A DNA stretch of 64,000 bases from Candidatus Latescibacterota bacterium (GTDB taxonomy: Bacteria; Latescibacterota; UBA2968; UBA8231). The DNA lies in NCBI GenBank assembly GCA_022819745.1, contig JAJEGS010000028.1, forward strand, positions 1 through 64,000. The letters are read 5' to 3'. Within the stretch, counting starts at the first letter, position 1. Every line of letters starts with the position of its first letter. Made by a program: the position numbers and the translations under genes. Shown here piece by piece: positions 15,776 to 24,643 of this stretch. The notes beneath the pieces are model-generated. The model was not told the DNA's origin, searched no databases, and worked only from the letters and a program-made list of their open reading frames with translations.

Positions 15776-16552
15776 ATGGACGAATCTTTCGACATTACCG
15801 ACGAACAGCTCGCCCACTTCGAGCGCAACGGGTTCTTCCTGATCCCCAACCCCGTTGGTGCCAAGGGTATGCGCCAGATTGACTTCCGGCAGCAGGAGGT
15901 CGAGCCGGAGTGGGAGCACACCGAGTTCCCCGAGGGCTGCAATCGACTGGCCTGTCAGTTCCTGATGATCGGCGAACCGCTACTGCAGATGGTGGAGCAC
16001 CCAGAATTGGTCGAAGCGGCGCGGCGGATTTTGGACGCCGAAGAGGTACACGTGGGTGCCTGCGGCATCGGCGATGCCTCGAAGATTGTCAGCGCCGACG
16101 GCCGACCGCAGCGGCAGGTTCACTGGCACGTGGACGGTGGGCCGGAGGTGAAGCAGGTCTCTTTCCGCACTGCTCTTGATCGGCACGACGTCAGCAACGC
16201 GCCGCTGCGGGTGCTGCCCGGCAGCCAGCACCGTCCCCGCGAGGAGGTAGAGGCTGAATTGATGCAGTTTGAACTGGCCACTGGCACCCACGACGAGATT
16301 CCGACGCACTGCTTCGCTCGCCATCCTAGCGAAGTCGAGGTAGTCCTCGACCCTCGGTGGACTTTGGTGTGGACGCCCTCGTGTTGGCACGCCACCGGGG
16401 TGAAGACGGTTGCCGGTCCGCGCCGCGCCATGGGCTGGAACTACTTCCCACCGGGCGGCCGCAAGCGCGACTTGGCGGCACTGAAGCACTTGCATCCAGA
16501 CTGGCCGGACTGGCCCGAGGCGCGTCAGCGTCTCTGGGGGTTGGTCGATTGA
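15776..16552 (+). CDS. PhyH family dioxygenase
   Basis: The 258-residue Fe(II)/2-oxoglutarate oxygenase has His118 and Asp120 in VHWHVDGGPEV and the distal His in WTPSCWHATG, followed by RRAMGWNYF with candidate 2-oxoglutarate-binding arginines. The C-terminus is WPDWPEARQRLWGLVD. That tail is repeated, slightly diverged, as an orphan at 17727-17777, on the far side of the opine dehydrogenase gene. No strong ribosome binding site is visible before the ATG. The substrate is unknown; cotranscription with the opine dehydrogenase (64-bp gap) is possible. Confidence 0.88.
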   Translation: MDESFDITDEQLAHFERNGFFLIPNPVGAKGMRQIDFRQQEVEPEWEHTEFPEGCNRLACQFLMIGEPLLQMVEHPELVEAARRILDAEEVHVGACGIGDASKIVSADGRPQRQVHWHVDGGPEVKQVSFRTALDRHDVSNAPLRVLPGSQHRPREEVEAELMQFELATGTHDEIPTHCFARHPSEVEVVLDPRWTLVWTPSCWHATGVKTVAGPRRAMGWNYFPPGGRKRDLAALKHLHPDWPDWPEARQRLWGLVD

Positions 16553-16616
16553 CTCAGGAACCCGCTGACGGTTGCCAGATAACGTCGTCTAAGACAAAGG
16601 AGAAAAGGATACTTCC

Positions 16617-17711
16617 ATGTCCGAACACATTACCATTCTCGGCGGCGGCAATACGGCATTTGCCACGGCTGCAAATCTGACCCTGAAAGGTTTTGATATT
16701 ACGCTTTGCGAATTGCCAGAATTTGGGTACACGCTCGATCCGGTGCGCGACCAAGGCGTGATTCATTTGGTGGGGGTCGAAGAGGTGGGGCCGGCAAAAG
16801 TTCACTGCATGACCACGGATATTGAAGCGGCGCTGAATGCGTCCGACTTGATCCTGTTAATCGTGCCGGCGTATGCCCACAAACCATTTGCCATTGCCTG
16901 CGCCCCCTATCTCAGACCCGAACACATGGTCGTGCTGATGCCGGGCACATTGGGCACATTGGAATGGGCGACGCTATTGCGCGCCCAAGGAGTAGCAGAC
17001 ATCGCGCTGGCGGAGGTGGATACCGCGCCGTATGTGTGTCGGAAAACAGCGCTGGATACCGCGACGATTTGGGGTACTGTGACGGGCTTGGGCTTGGGGG
17101 TATTGCCAGCAACAGCAACAGATCGCGTGCGCGCTCGGCTGTCGCCGCTGTTCCCGGGCATTCAGACCTATCCCACTGTGATGGCCTGTGGTTTGTCCGC
17201 GATGAATCCGGTCGTACATCCTGCGGGTGTGTTGATGAACGCAGGACGAATCGAATATGCGCACGGTGAGTTCTATTTCTACGAAGAAGGGGTATCCCCA
17301 TCGGTAGCAAAGACGATCATGGCCGTGGATGCAGAGCGGAGGGCCATTGCAACAGCTTTGGGTTACGATCTCATAGCGGCCGATGAAGCGTTTTACCGCG
17401 CGGGTTTTGGCCCTCGGGGGGATTTGTGGGCAACGATTAATGGCAGCCGAATGCTCACGCAACTCAAAGCGCCTGGGTCGCTCGAGAGCCGTTGGCTCAG
17501 CGAGGATATTCCATACGGTCTTTCAACTTGGCACGATGTGGGCGCGCAATACGGCGTGGACGCGCCTTTGATGCGCGGGTTAGTGGATATCGGGTCCGTG
17601 GTGATGGGGGCTGATGGATGGGCCACGGGGCGGAGTGTGCGCGAACTGGGCATTGAGGGCATGGATTTGGATACCTTAAATGCGTTTTTGCAGACGGGTT
17701 CTGCACCGTGA
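16617..17711 (+). CDS. NAD(P)-dependent opine/octopine dehydrogenase family protein
   Basis: The 364-residue cytosolic enzyme has an N-terminal Rossmann fold (ITILGGGNTAFATAANLTLKG) and the octopine/nopaline dehydrogenase domain. The domain is marked by NPVVHPAGVLMNAGRIE, which contains the catalytic His201. The family reductively condenses an amino acid with a keto acid such as pyruvate, or runs in reverse as an opine oxidase; metallophore-type opine synthases also belong here. A double Shine-Dalgarno AAAGGAGAAAAGGA lies at 16597-16610. It is bracketed by a complete PhyH gene upstream and the repeated last 17 codons of a PhyH gene downstream. Confidence 0.9.
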   Translation: MSEHITILGGGNTAFATAANLTLKGFDITLCELPEFGYTLDPVRDQGVIHLVGVEEVGPAKVHCMTTDIEAALNASDLILLIVPAYAHKPFAIACAPYLRPEHMVVLMPGTLGTLEWATLLRAQGVADIALAEVDTAPYVCRKTALDTATIWGTVTGLGLGVLPATATDRVRARLSPLFPGIQTYPTVMACGLSAMNPVVHPAGVLMNAGRIEYAHGEFYFYEEGVSPSVAKTIMAVDAERRAIATALGYDLIAADEAFYRAGFGPRGDLWATINGSRMLTQLKAPGSLESRWLSEDIPYGLSTWHDVGAQYGVDAPLMRGLVDIGSVVMGADGWATGRSVRELGIEGMDLDTLNAFLQTGSAP

Positions 17712-17717
17712 AAGCGG

Positions 17718-17777
17718 GCGATTGGCTGGTCGGACTGGCCCGAGGAGCGGCAGCGTCTCTGGGGCCTGATCGATTGA
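17718..17777 (+). pseudogene. orphan 3' end of a PhyH gene
   Basis: From 17727 the frame reads WSDWPEERQRLWGLID and a TGA stop at 17775-17777. The PhyH gene at 15776 ends WPDWPEARQRLWGLVD; 45 of 51 bases agree over the last 17 codons including the stop. The reading frame is the same as that of the opine dehydrogenase but lies after its stop (17709-17711), so it is not translated with it. No upstream PhyH sequence is left. Confidence 0.85.
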
Positions 17778-17883
17778 CGGCGGGGCTAAGAACTATATTT
17801 GGTCAAAGACGTCTTCTAGAGTGGCGGCGCTTTTTAGGCGCTTGAAGGGGAGGGTCGATAATTCCGTCACAGGAGGAATCCCT

Positions 17884-20160
17884 ATGTCATATCAATTCCC
17901 AATCCGTTTAATCGCCGGCTCCTTGGCCGTTCTCGTCGTCTGTGCTAGCTATGGGGCCGAGCAGCGCTACTCTCCCCAAGAACTGGAAGCGGCGAAGGCG
18001 AAGTTGAGGGCACACAATCGGCTGTGGTCGTTCCAGGCAGGAGCCATATTCGGCCAAGAATGGATGAGCCGCGCGCCTGAAGACGCCGAGTTGCGGGCGC
18101 TCTACGCGCGTCAGTTGCACGGACAGTTGTACGGATATCGAGAGATCCAAGAGCAAGCCGACGCGATCTTGGAACGGGAGCCGGATAACCCGTGGGGGCT
18201 CTACGCCCAAGCACTCGCGTTTCTGGCGGACCGGAGGCGCTCCGAGGCAGCCGAGTCTAGCTTGCGCGCCTGGAAGCTGCTGCCCCAGCCGGAGTTCGCC
18301 GCGACGCACCTTCTAGCGCTTCGCCCCAAAAACGTAGAAGAGGGGGTGGCATTTCTGGACTCTCTGGATGCGGAGACACTCCAGCATCCCGAAGTCCTCC
18401 ATGCCCGTGCGGAACTCGAGTACTGGGCACAGTACTCGCTGGAGGAACCCGCCTATGCGGACACGAGCCTCGCTACCTTGGCCACGCTGCGAGCGCGTTG
18501 GCCCGATCACGTCAGCGGCTACCTTCGGGCTGCGGAATATCTATACCGGGCCAATAAGCCGCAGGAGGCGCTCCCGCTGATCGAAGAGGCCATTCGCCTC
18601 TCACCGGGCTCTACCGAGGTGCGCGATTGGCACTGGAATATCCTCAACAAGACGGACCTGCTCCCCGCCGACGAGCGACGCCCCGCTATTGAGGCCAGCA
18701 TCGCCGAGTACCGGAAGGCGGCCCCAGAGACCGTACGCGGCCTAGCCCTGCTCACCACGACCTATCGGGGCGTACTAGATGACGAAGAAAAGGCGGCGGA
18801 GTTTGAGGCGAAGTTGATGGCGCAGGATCCCGCGAGTCGCCATGCGTCGTGGATCTACCAAGAGAAGTTCCAACGGGAGACCCAACGATTACAGTCCGAG
18901 CTCGACCGCATCAAGCGCGAGCATGGCGAGGACTCGCAGGAGTCCCAAGACCAGCTTCGTCTCGTCCGCGACGCAGCCTATCGGTTCTTAGACAAGCCCC
19001 TCTACGACGCTAGCTTCCGTGGGCAGGCGTACCTAGATCTCTTCTATGCCCTCAGCACCATGAACCCGATTCCGGCCGAGGAACTCGCCGATGCGGTGCG
19101 CGGATTGGTCCGCTACGAGCGACTCAACCCGCACATAACGTACTCTACAGCTCCTATCTCGATGGCTGACCACACGCCTTACGCCGAGGAGGCGGCTGAA
19201 CTCGCTCGGGGCGGCATACAAGCCATGATCGATAAGGCCGAAGAGAGGGGGTGGGAGGAGGATAGCCTGAACTACTACTTGAGCCTCGTCCACGACGCCA
19301 TCGGGTGGGCTAGCTACAAAGCAGGTCGCGTCGAGGAGGGCCGCAACGAGCTTGAGCAGGCGCTGGAGCTCTCGGGAAGCAACACTAGTGCCCTCTACCA
19401 CCTAGGCCAGGTGTTCGAGCACATGGCAACCGAGGCTGAGGCGGCTCTTCAAGTGCGAGATTCCAAGACGATCGTTTTGAGGACTGAGGACGAGGCTCAG
19501 GACGCCGTTGAGGCGGTCCGCAATTGGCTCGACAAGGCGGAAGAGTCCTACATCGCCGGCCTCGAGGCCAGAAGCTGGGGGGAAAATTCCTGTCAGGAGG
19601 CGCTAGAAGCGCTGTACGAGCGCCGGCACGGCTCGCGTGAAGGGCTGGACGAGTATCTCGCTGCGTTTAGCGAGCGGGACAGGTCCCGAAGACGCGAGCG
19701 GATTTTGGAATCGCGGCTCGATACGGCTCGCACCTATGAACCGTTCTCCCTTGCCAAGCTTGACGGAGAGCAGGTTGATTCCGCTGATCTCGAGGGCAAG
19801 ATTGCCGTTCTTCATTTCTGGGGGACTTGGTGTGGCCCCTGCGTCATAGAGCTACCCGAGTATCAGAAGTTCCACGCGCGCTATCTCGACGACCCCGCAG
19901 TGGAAGTGATCTCCATCAGCAACGACAAATCGCGCGACGTGCTCGACAGGTTCATGGTGGAGAATGAATACGATTTTACGGTCTTGGTGGACGATGGATA
20001 CGTGCAAAAGGCCGGTGTCAATGGTTTCCCTACGACGTGGTTTGTCGATGGCGACGGCTATATCCAGTTTGTCCAAATGGGGGGGAGCAGCGACTCGCAT
20101 CTGGAGGAAGAGTTCGCATGGATCGTCGAGGCGCTGCGCGGTGCCGACGGGGGCCGTTAG
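17884..20160 (+). CDS. secreted TPR protein with C-terminal TlpA/thioredoxin-like domain
   Basis: The start at 17884 is chosen because AGGAGGA precedes it by 6 bases and it gives a clean signal peptide (FPIRLIAGSLAVLVVCASYG). Of 758 residues, about 40-600 are TPR-like helical repeats (AEYLYRANKPQEALPLIEEAIRLSPG, SNTSALYHLGQVFEHMA). The last 140 residues are a TlpA/AhpC-like thioredoxin fold with Cys650-Gly-Pro-Cys653 in HFWGTWCGPCVIELPEY, a central DDGYVQKAGVNGFPTTWFVDGDG with the cis-proline, and a final helix. TlpA-like domains act outside the cytoplasm as thiol-disulfide reductants. The TPR part may recruit client proteins. The following GH16-like gene is also exported. Confidence 0.9.
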   Translation: MSYQFPIRLIAGSLAVLVVCASYGAEQRYSPQELEAAKAKLRAHNRLWSFQAGAIFGQEWMSRAPEDAELRALYARQLHGQLYGYREIQEQADAILEREPDNPWGLYAQALAFLADRRRSEAAESSLRAWKLLPQPEFAATHLLALRPKNVEEGVAFLDSLDAETLQHPEVLHARAELEYWAQYSLEEPAYADTSLATLATLRARWPDHVSGYLRAAEYLYRANKPQEALPLIEEAIRLSPGSTEVRDWHWNILNKTDLLPADERRPAIEASIAEYRKAAPETVRGLALLTTTYRGVLDDEEKAAEFEAKLMAQDPASRHASWIYQEKFQRETQRLQSELDRIKREHGEDSQESQDQLRLVRDAAYRFLDKPLYDASFRGQAYLDLFYALSTMNPIPAEELADAVRGLVRYERLNPHITYSTAPISMADHTPYAEEAAELARGGIQAMIDKAEERGWEEDSLNYYLSLVHDAIGWASYKAGRVEEGRNELEQALELSGSNTSALYHLGQVFEHMATEAEAALQVRDSKTIVLRTEDEAQDAVEAVRNWLDKAEESYIAGLEARSWGENSCQEALEALYERRHGSREGLDEYLAAFSERDRSRRRERILESRLDTARTYEPFSLAKLDGEQVDSADLEGKIAVLHFWGTWCGPCVIELPEYQKFHARYLDDPAVEVISISNDKSRDVLDRFMVENEYDFTVLVDDGYVQKAGVNGFPTTWFVDGDGYIQFVQMGGSSDSHLEEEFAWIVEALRGADGGR

Positions 20161-20207
20161 GCCAGCTTTTGCACGCTTGATCTGACGGAATTCGGTCTCG
20201 GTGCAAT

Positions 20208-21647
20208 ATGAAGCGCAAAACAGCCTACAACCCTCTGTTGCGCATTGCCGTCTTTCAAGTTGGCATCCTGGTTCTGGCTTTGGTTCGCATCGCAGCACCA
20301 GCGCCTCCAGAGCATCCCTCTCTTAGGGTTCAGCAGGGGCAGGCGATTATGGTGACGGAGGTCCCGGTTTGGGGAGATAGGGAGCTCCTTCTCGAAGGAA
20401 GAGTACACGAGGTCGAGCCCGCGGCCCACCGGGTGGCCGTCTATATCCGCGTTGGCGGTGGCTGGTGGACCAAGCCGACGTTCGCCGAACCGGCAACTGT
20501 CATTGAGCCGGACGGCACTTGGACGTGCGATATCGCAACCGGGGGACTCGACCACGAGGCGACCCGCATCGTCGCGTTTCTGATCTCTGCCGACGACTCT
20601 CCGCCCCTGATGCAAGGTGAGGGGGAGTTTCCGACCGTGCTGTCTCAATCCGTTCTCGACGAGGTCCAGGTGGTGCGCACCTACCGGCGACGCATCGACT
20701 TTGCCGGTCTTCAGTGGCACGTAAAGACCGGCTCCGCCCCCTTGGGTCCCGGCCCCAATCTCTTCACCGACGGAGACGATGCAGTTTGGGCCGATGGCGA
20801 GGGTCTCCACCTCACATTGGCACAGCGCGAAGAAGGCTGGCAGGCGACCGAAGTCATCTCCGACAAGACCTTTGGCTACGGGACCTACCGCATTTCGCTG
20901 CACGCGGCTGCTGAGGATTTCGATCCCCGCGTAGTGTTTGGTTTCTTCACGTGGGACGACTTGGCGTCCGAGCAGAGCTATCGCGAGATCGACATTGAGC
21001 TGTCTTATTGGGGAGTTGTCGGCGGGCCGAATGTTCAGTTCGCCGTTCAGCCATACACGCTCCCGGGGCATCGCTACCAATTCGATGCCCGCTACGGAGA
21101 CCGCGAATCGATCCATACTTTTACTTGGGTGCCAGACCGCATTGACTTCGCGAGCATCGCCCGTGGAACCGGCGAGTCTGTTGAGCAGCGCTGGTCTTTC
21201 CATGGAGATCGCGTCCCGGAGACCGGAGCCGAGCAAGTGCGCATGAATCTGTGGCTTCTGAATGGGGAGGCACCGGCTGATGGCCGCGACGTTGAGGTCG
21301 TCGTCACCTCTTTCAGCTTTGAACCACTGGCACTGGCGACGGCGATTGCCGGCGAGCGCGATGCTACTCCCACCGCGGTCTCGCTGGAGAACTATCCCAA
21401 CCCCTTCAACGCAGCCACCGCCCTGCGCTACAGCGTCCCAACTCCAGCGCACGTTCGTCTGAGTATCTACAATATTATGGGTCAGCGCGTGGCGACTCTG
21501 TTGGACGAGGGCCGACCAGCGGGAGAGTATCTGATCCGCTGGTCAGGAGTAAATGACACAGGAGCGCCCCTAGCGAGCGGGGCCTACGTAGCCCGCCTCT
21601 TGGTTGGCAAGAACGCGTTCGTTCGACGGGTGCTGTTACTGCGGTAA
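20208..21647 (+). CDS. secreted GH16-like glycoside hydrolase with FlgD-type C-terminal domain
   Basis: The 479-residue protein has a hydrophobic N-terminal signal (IAVFQVGILVLALVRIAAPAP). Residues about 165-380 form a concanavalin-type sandwich resembling GH16: FGYGTYRISLHAAA, then FGFFTWDDLA and the catalytic E-I-D-I-E motif at residues 260-264. This is the unbulged form seen in lichenases. GH16 enzymes cut beta-1,3 or mixed-link glucans, agar and carrageenan. The C-terminus is a FlgD-like Ig module (NYPNPFNAATALRYSVP, then VRLSIYNIMGQRV, ending FVRRVLLLR), probably for surface attachment or secretion. The hydrolase assignment rests on the motif and fold pattern only. Confidence 0.75.
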   Translation: MKRKTAYNPLLRIAVFQVGILVLALVRIAAPAPPEHPSLRVQQGQAIMVTEVPVWGDRELLLEGRVHEVEPAAHRVAVYIRVGGGWWTKPTFAEPATVIEPDGTWTCDIATGGLDHEATRIVAFLISADDSPPLMQGEGEFPTVLSQSVLDEVQVVRTYRRRIDFAGLQWHVKTGSAPLGPGPNLFTDGDDAVWADGEGLHLTLAQREEGWQATEVISDKTFGYGTYRISLHAAAEDFDPRVVFGFFTWDDLASEQSYREIDIELSYWGVVGGPNVQFAVQPYTLPGHRYQFDARYGDRESIHTFTWVPDRIDFASIARGTGESVEQRWSFHGDRVPETGAEQVRMNLWLLNGEAPADGRDVEVVVTSFSFEPLALATAIAGERDATPTAVSLENYPNPFNAATALRYSVPTPAHVRLSIYNIMGQRVATLLDEGRPAGEYLIRWSGVNDTGAPLASGAYVARLLVGKNAFVRRVLLLR

Positions 21648-21735
21648 GTTACTATGCCGAAGATATTCACCTACCGTACGGGACTTGATTCCGACGATGT
21701 TGGCAAACGTTAAGCTACAGAGAGGATGAACGACC

Positions 21736-22527
21736 ATGTGGAGCGAAGGACAATTGGCGACCTATCGCGAGCAGGGGTTTCTGGTACAGCGCGGACTGAT
21801 CCCACCGGATCAGATTGAGCAATTGCGCTCGGCGGCCGACGAGATGATGGCTGAGCAGGCCGACAACCCGCCGGAGGTACACGTGGTGCGCGAGAAGAGC
21901 GGCCCGGTGCGCTCGGTGTTCTGCATGCACCGCAATGTGCAGCCATTCCGAGCGCTGTGCCGGTCGGAGCCGATCGCCGGGCCGGTCAAGCAGATCTTCG
22001 GAGACGACGCCTACATCTTCCACAGCAAGCTGAACTACAAGGAGTCATTCGAGGGCACTGTGTGGCTCTGGCACCAAGACTACGGCTACTGGCGCTATGA
22101 CGGCGTCGACGATCGGTTGGCCTCCGCGCTGGTCATGTTGGGTCCGAACACGCGCAACAACGGCAGCATCGCACTGGTGAAGGGTTCACATCGCTGGGGC
22201 GTGCTGGACCACTACAGCGACGAGATCACCACCAGCTACAAACAGTGGTGCATCACGCCAGAGGCGCTGCGCGAGCACATCACTGATGAGTCGATGATCA
22301 TTCCGATCGAGGGCGACGCTGGCGACGTCTGTTTCTTCGACTGCCGGATCGTACACGGCTCGAACCACAACTTCTCACCTGCGCAGCGCTACAGTCTGAT
22401 CTACGCCTTCGCCGCCATCGACAACGTGCCGAGCAGCGTCGAGAACCCTCGTCCCGATTGGGTGGTGGCGCGCCAGTTCGAGCCGGTTACTGCTGAACTG
22501 CCGGAACTAGCGGCGGGTACATTCTAG
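21736..22527 (+). CDS. PhyH family dioxygenase (EctD-like)
   Basis: The 263-residue protein has His113 and Asp115 in VWLWHQDYGYWRYDG, and the distal His in FDCRIVHGSNHNFSP followed by QRYSLIYAF. The W-H-Q-D-Y-x-Y-W stretch resembles the ectoine hydroxylase signature of the PhyH superfamily, although no ectoine genes are nearby. It is 20 bp upstream of the GH42-like gene and likely shares its transcript, so a substrate released from a glycan or an osmolyte is conceivable. The N-terminal region (EGQLATYREQGFLVQRGLIPPDQ) is standard for the family. Confidence 0.92.
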   Translation: MWSEGQLATYREQGFLVQRGLIPPDQIEQLRSAADEMMAEQADNPPEVHVVREKSGPVRSVFCMHRNVQPFRALCRSEPIAGPVKQIFGDDAYIFHSKLNYKESFEGTVWLWHQDYGYWRYDGVDDRLASALVMLGPNTRNNGSIALVKGSHRWGVLDHYSDEITTSYKQWCITPEALREHITDESMIIPIEGDAGDVCFFDCRIVHGSNHNFSPAQRYSLIYAFAAIDNVPSSVENPRPDWVVARQFEPVTAELPELAAGTF

Positions 22528-22547
22528 GCGGGCAAAGAGGAAATAGC

Positions 22548-24560
22548 ATGGCGGAATTCTGGTTTAACAGGATGGCCGAGCACTGGATGGTGCCGCAGCG
22601 GCTCGATCTGGTCGAGCACGTGCGGCGGGGTCGGGTGCAGTTGGTGCAGATGGGGACGTACGGCCCCATGTTCTACGGCCTAGCAGACGATGCGGAGGTC
22701 GAGCGCAGTTGGGCGGGCATGCCCCGCATTGGCATCGAGGAGAATCTGGCCTTGGCTGGCGATCTTATCCCGCGCGTCCAAGAGGCTGGAGCCAAGGTGG
22801 TGGGGCAGTTGAGCATGGGCTGGATCTATGGCGATCACGAGACGGGCAAGGGGTTGTTTGGCAATTGGGCGCGGATCTGGACCGAGGATTTATTGGGCCC
22901 GCCCCCCTGCGATGAGGTGGCCGTGGCCCTACAGCGCACAGTTGATGGGGAACTGCGCTGCTGGCCCATAGAGGGTAGGCCGTACCGGACTTATAGCGGG
23001 TGTATGTGCAATCCCCATTGGCTGGCTCTGTTGAAGCCCATGGTCAAAAAGGCCATTGAACTGGGTATGGACGGCTTTAACGCGCACCACAATTTTGAGC
23101 AATTCTGCCAGTGCGCCCATTGCCGCCACTATTTGCTGGAGCATTTGGCCCGGGAATTCAGCAACGACGAACTACAGCGCGGGCTCGACCCAGCCGGGCC
23201 GCCGGCCACGGCCGAATACAGCGCCCCCATAGCCGTGCGCACTGCCGCGCCGCGGGATTTGCGCCAGCGAATCGAGCGCTTGCTGGCTCAGTTGGTGTAC
23301 CGGCGGCGCAAGGAATTCTTCGACGAGTTGTTCGTGGACTACGGCCGCGCCCTCAAGCCGGATTTACTACTGGCCCAGTGGTACCACAAATACGATCTGT
23401 CGGCCTGGGACGAGCGCTGCCTGTTGCCGGAGGAGGATTGGGCCCGGGGCGAGGATTATATCTGGTACAGCCAAGGTGGCAACAAGAACTTCAGCAATGT
23501 GGCCCAGGGGCACCTGGGCGATACGGGCTTGTCAGCGCGCTATGCGTACGCCATGAGCGGGGGCAAGCCCATGGTTCTCAACAAGTACGACGGCCACCGT
23601 TTGCGCCTGTCCATCGCTGAGGCGGGAGCCAACCACAGCGCGGCACTGGCCTTTCACTGGGGCCAAGACGCCAATAGCGATTACGCCCTAGACGATTACA
23701 TGGGGCCGGTGTGCCGCTATCAGCGTTTTTTGGCCGACCACCAGGCATTGATCCATCCGGCCCGTCCTTGGTCGCAAGTGGGCTTGGTGTACCCGCGCCG
23801 GGCCGAGCTGGAGCAGGAGGCGGACTGCGTGGAGCCGCTCAAGCAATTGGGGCGCTATATGGAGGATGGCCACATGTTGTTCGACATGATCTTGGAGGAC
23901 CAACTGGTAGCCAAGGGCGATGGGTACGCCGCGCTGGTGTTGCCCGGAATCGAGCGCCTGACAGCGGCCGAGGGTGCTTTTTTGCGGCGCTATGTGGCCG
24001 GTGGCGGCAAGGTGGTATTCGCCGGTGCAACCGGGGATTTGGATGTGGACGGGACGCCGCATGCAGCGGGTTTGTTGGCCGATTGGCAGAGCGAGGTGCC
24101 GGCAGGGGTGCAGTACCTGGGCAAACGGACATGGGGGCCGGAAAAAGTGGTGCTGCGCTCCGAGCAGGAGGTGCCGGTCTATCCGGTGGCCCAACGAGAC
24201 GAGTTGGGACGGCAATTCCTCAAGGGCTTGCAGGACTTGCTCGGAGCGGCGTGGCTGGAGACGGACGCGCCGTGGTTCGTGCGGGTGCGGGCCTGGCAAC
24301 CGGACGGAATCGAGGCAGTGGTCTTGCACTGGGTCAACTATCGCCAAGATGAGAGCAGCGATATCGAGGTGCCGCAGCCCGTCGGGCCGCTGCAGGTGAG
24401 GCTGGCGGTGCCGGATGGGCAAAGGGTGGAGCGGGTTGAATGGCTTTATCCAGAGCGAGAGGAGGCCGTGGTTTTGCCGCACCACAGGCGCGCCGGACGA
24501 GTGTATTTTGAGGTGCCGAGTTTGATCGTCTATGGGCTGAGCGTGGTATATTTGGACTGA
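22548..24560 (+). CDS. GH42-like glycoside hydrolase (TIM barrel plus trimerisation-like domain)
   Basis: The 670-residue protein has an N-terminal TIM barrel (GRVQLVQMGTYGPMFYG, ELGMDGFNAHHNFEQFCQCAHC, RALKPDLLLAQWYHKYD). Around residues 385-510 a flavodoxin/GATase-like domain follows (VGLVYPRRAELEQEADC, GYAALVLPGIERLTAAEGAFLRRYVAGGG), as in the beta-galactosidase trimerisation domain of GH42. A C-terminal beta region follows. There is no signal peptide, so it would act on sugars already imported. I cannot identify catalytic acids with certainty. AGAGGAA precedes the ATG. It probably forms an operon with the PhyH upstream. Confidence 0.75.
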   Translation: MAEFWFNRMAEHWMVPQRLDLVEHVRRGRVQLVQMGTYGPMFYGLADDAEVERSWAGMPRIGIEENLALAGDLIPRVQEAGAKVVGQLSMGWIYGDHETGKGLFGNWARIWTEDLLGPPPCDEVAVALQRTVDGELRCWPIEGRPYRTYSGCMCNPHWLALLKPMVKKAIELGMDGFNAHHNFEQFCQCAHCRHYLLEHLAREFSNDELQRGLDPAGPPATAEYSAPIAVRTAAPRDLRQRIERLLAQLVYRRRKEFFDELFVDYGRALKPDLLLAQWYHKYDLSAWDERCLLPEEDWARGEDYIWYSQGGNKNFSNVAQGHLGDTGLSARYAYAMSGGKPMVLNKYDGHRLRLSIAEAGANHSAALAFHWGQDANSDYALDDYMGPVCRYQRFLADHQALIHPARPWSQVGLVYPRRAELEQEADCVEPLKQLGRYMEDGHMLFDMILEDQLVAKGDGYAALVLPGIERLTAAEGAFLRRYVAGGGKVVFAGATGDLDVDGTPHAAGLLADWQSEVPAGVQYLGKRTWGPEKVVLRSEQEVPVYPVAQRDELGRQFLKGLQDLLGAAWLETDAPWFVRVRAWQPDGIEAVVLHWVNYRQDESSDIEVPQPVGPLQVRLAVPDGQRVERVEWLYPEREEAVVLPHHRRAGRVYFEVPSLIVYGLSVVYLD

Positions 24561-24643
24561 CTATTCCTTATTGTCTCCGGATCCAACTCCAGAACGGATT
24601 GTCGCGTTGGTGACCCGAGGTATTCGACTTTCATCTGGGCAAA

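Noticed and set aside
20157..21452. 431-codon minus-strand open frame opposite the GH16-like gene
   Set aside because: It has no recognisable motif and is explained by the GC-rich third positions of the plus-strand gene, which has a signal peptide, a catalytic motif and a FlgD tail.
21736..22527. Calling this PhyH an ectoine hydroxylase
   Set aside because: The W-H-Q-D-Y-x-Y-W stretch is suggestive, but there are no ectABC genes and neighbours are glycosidases.
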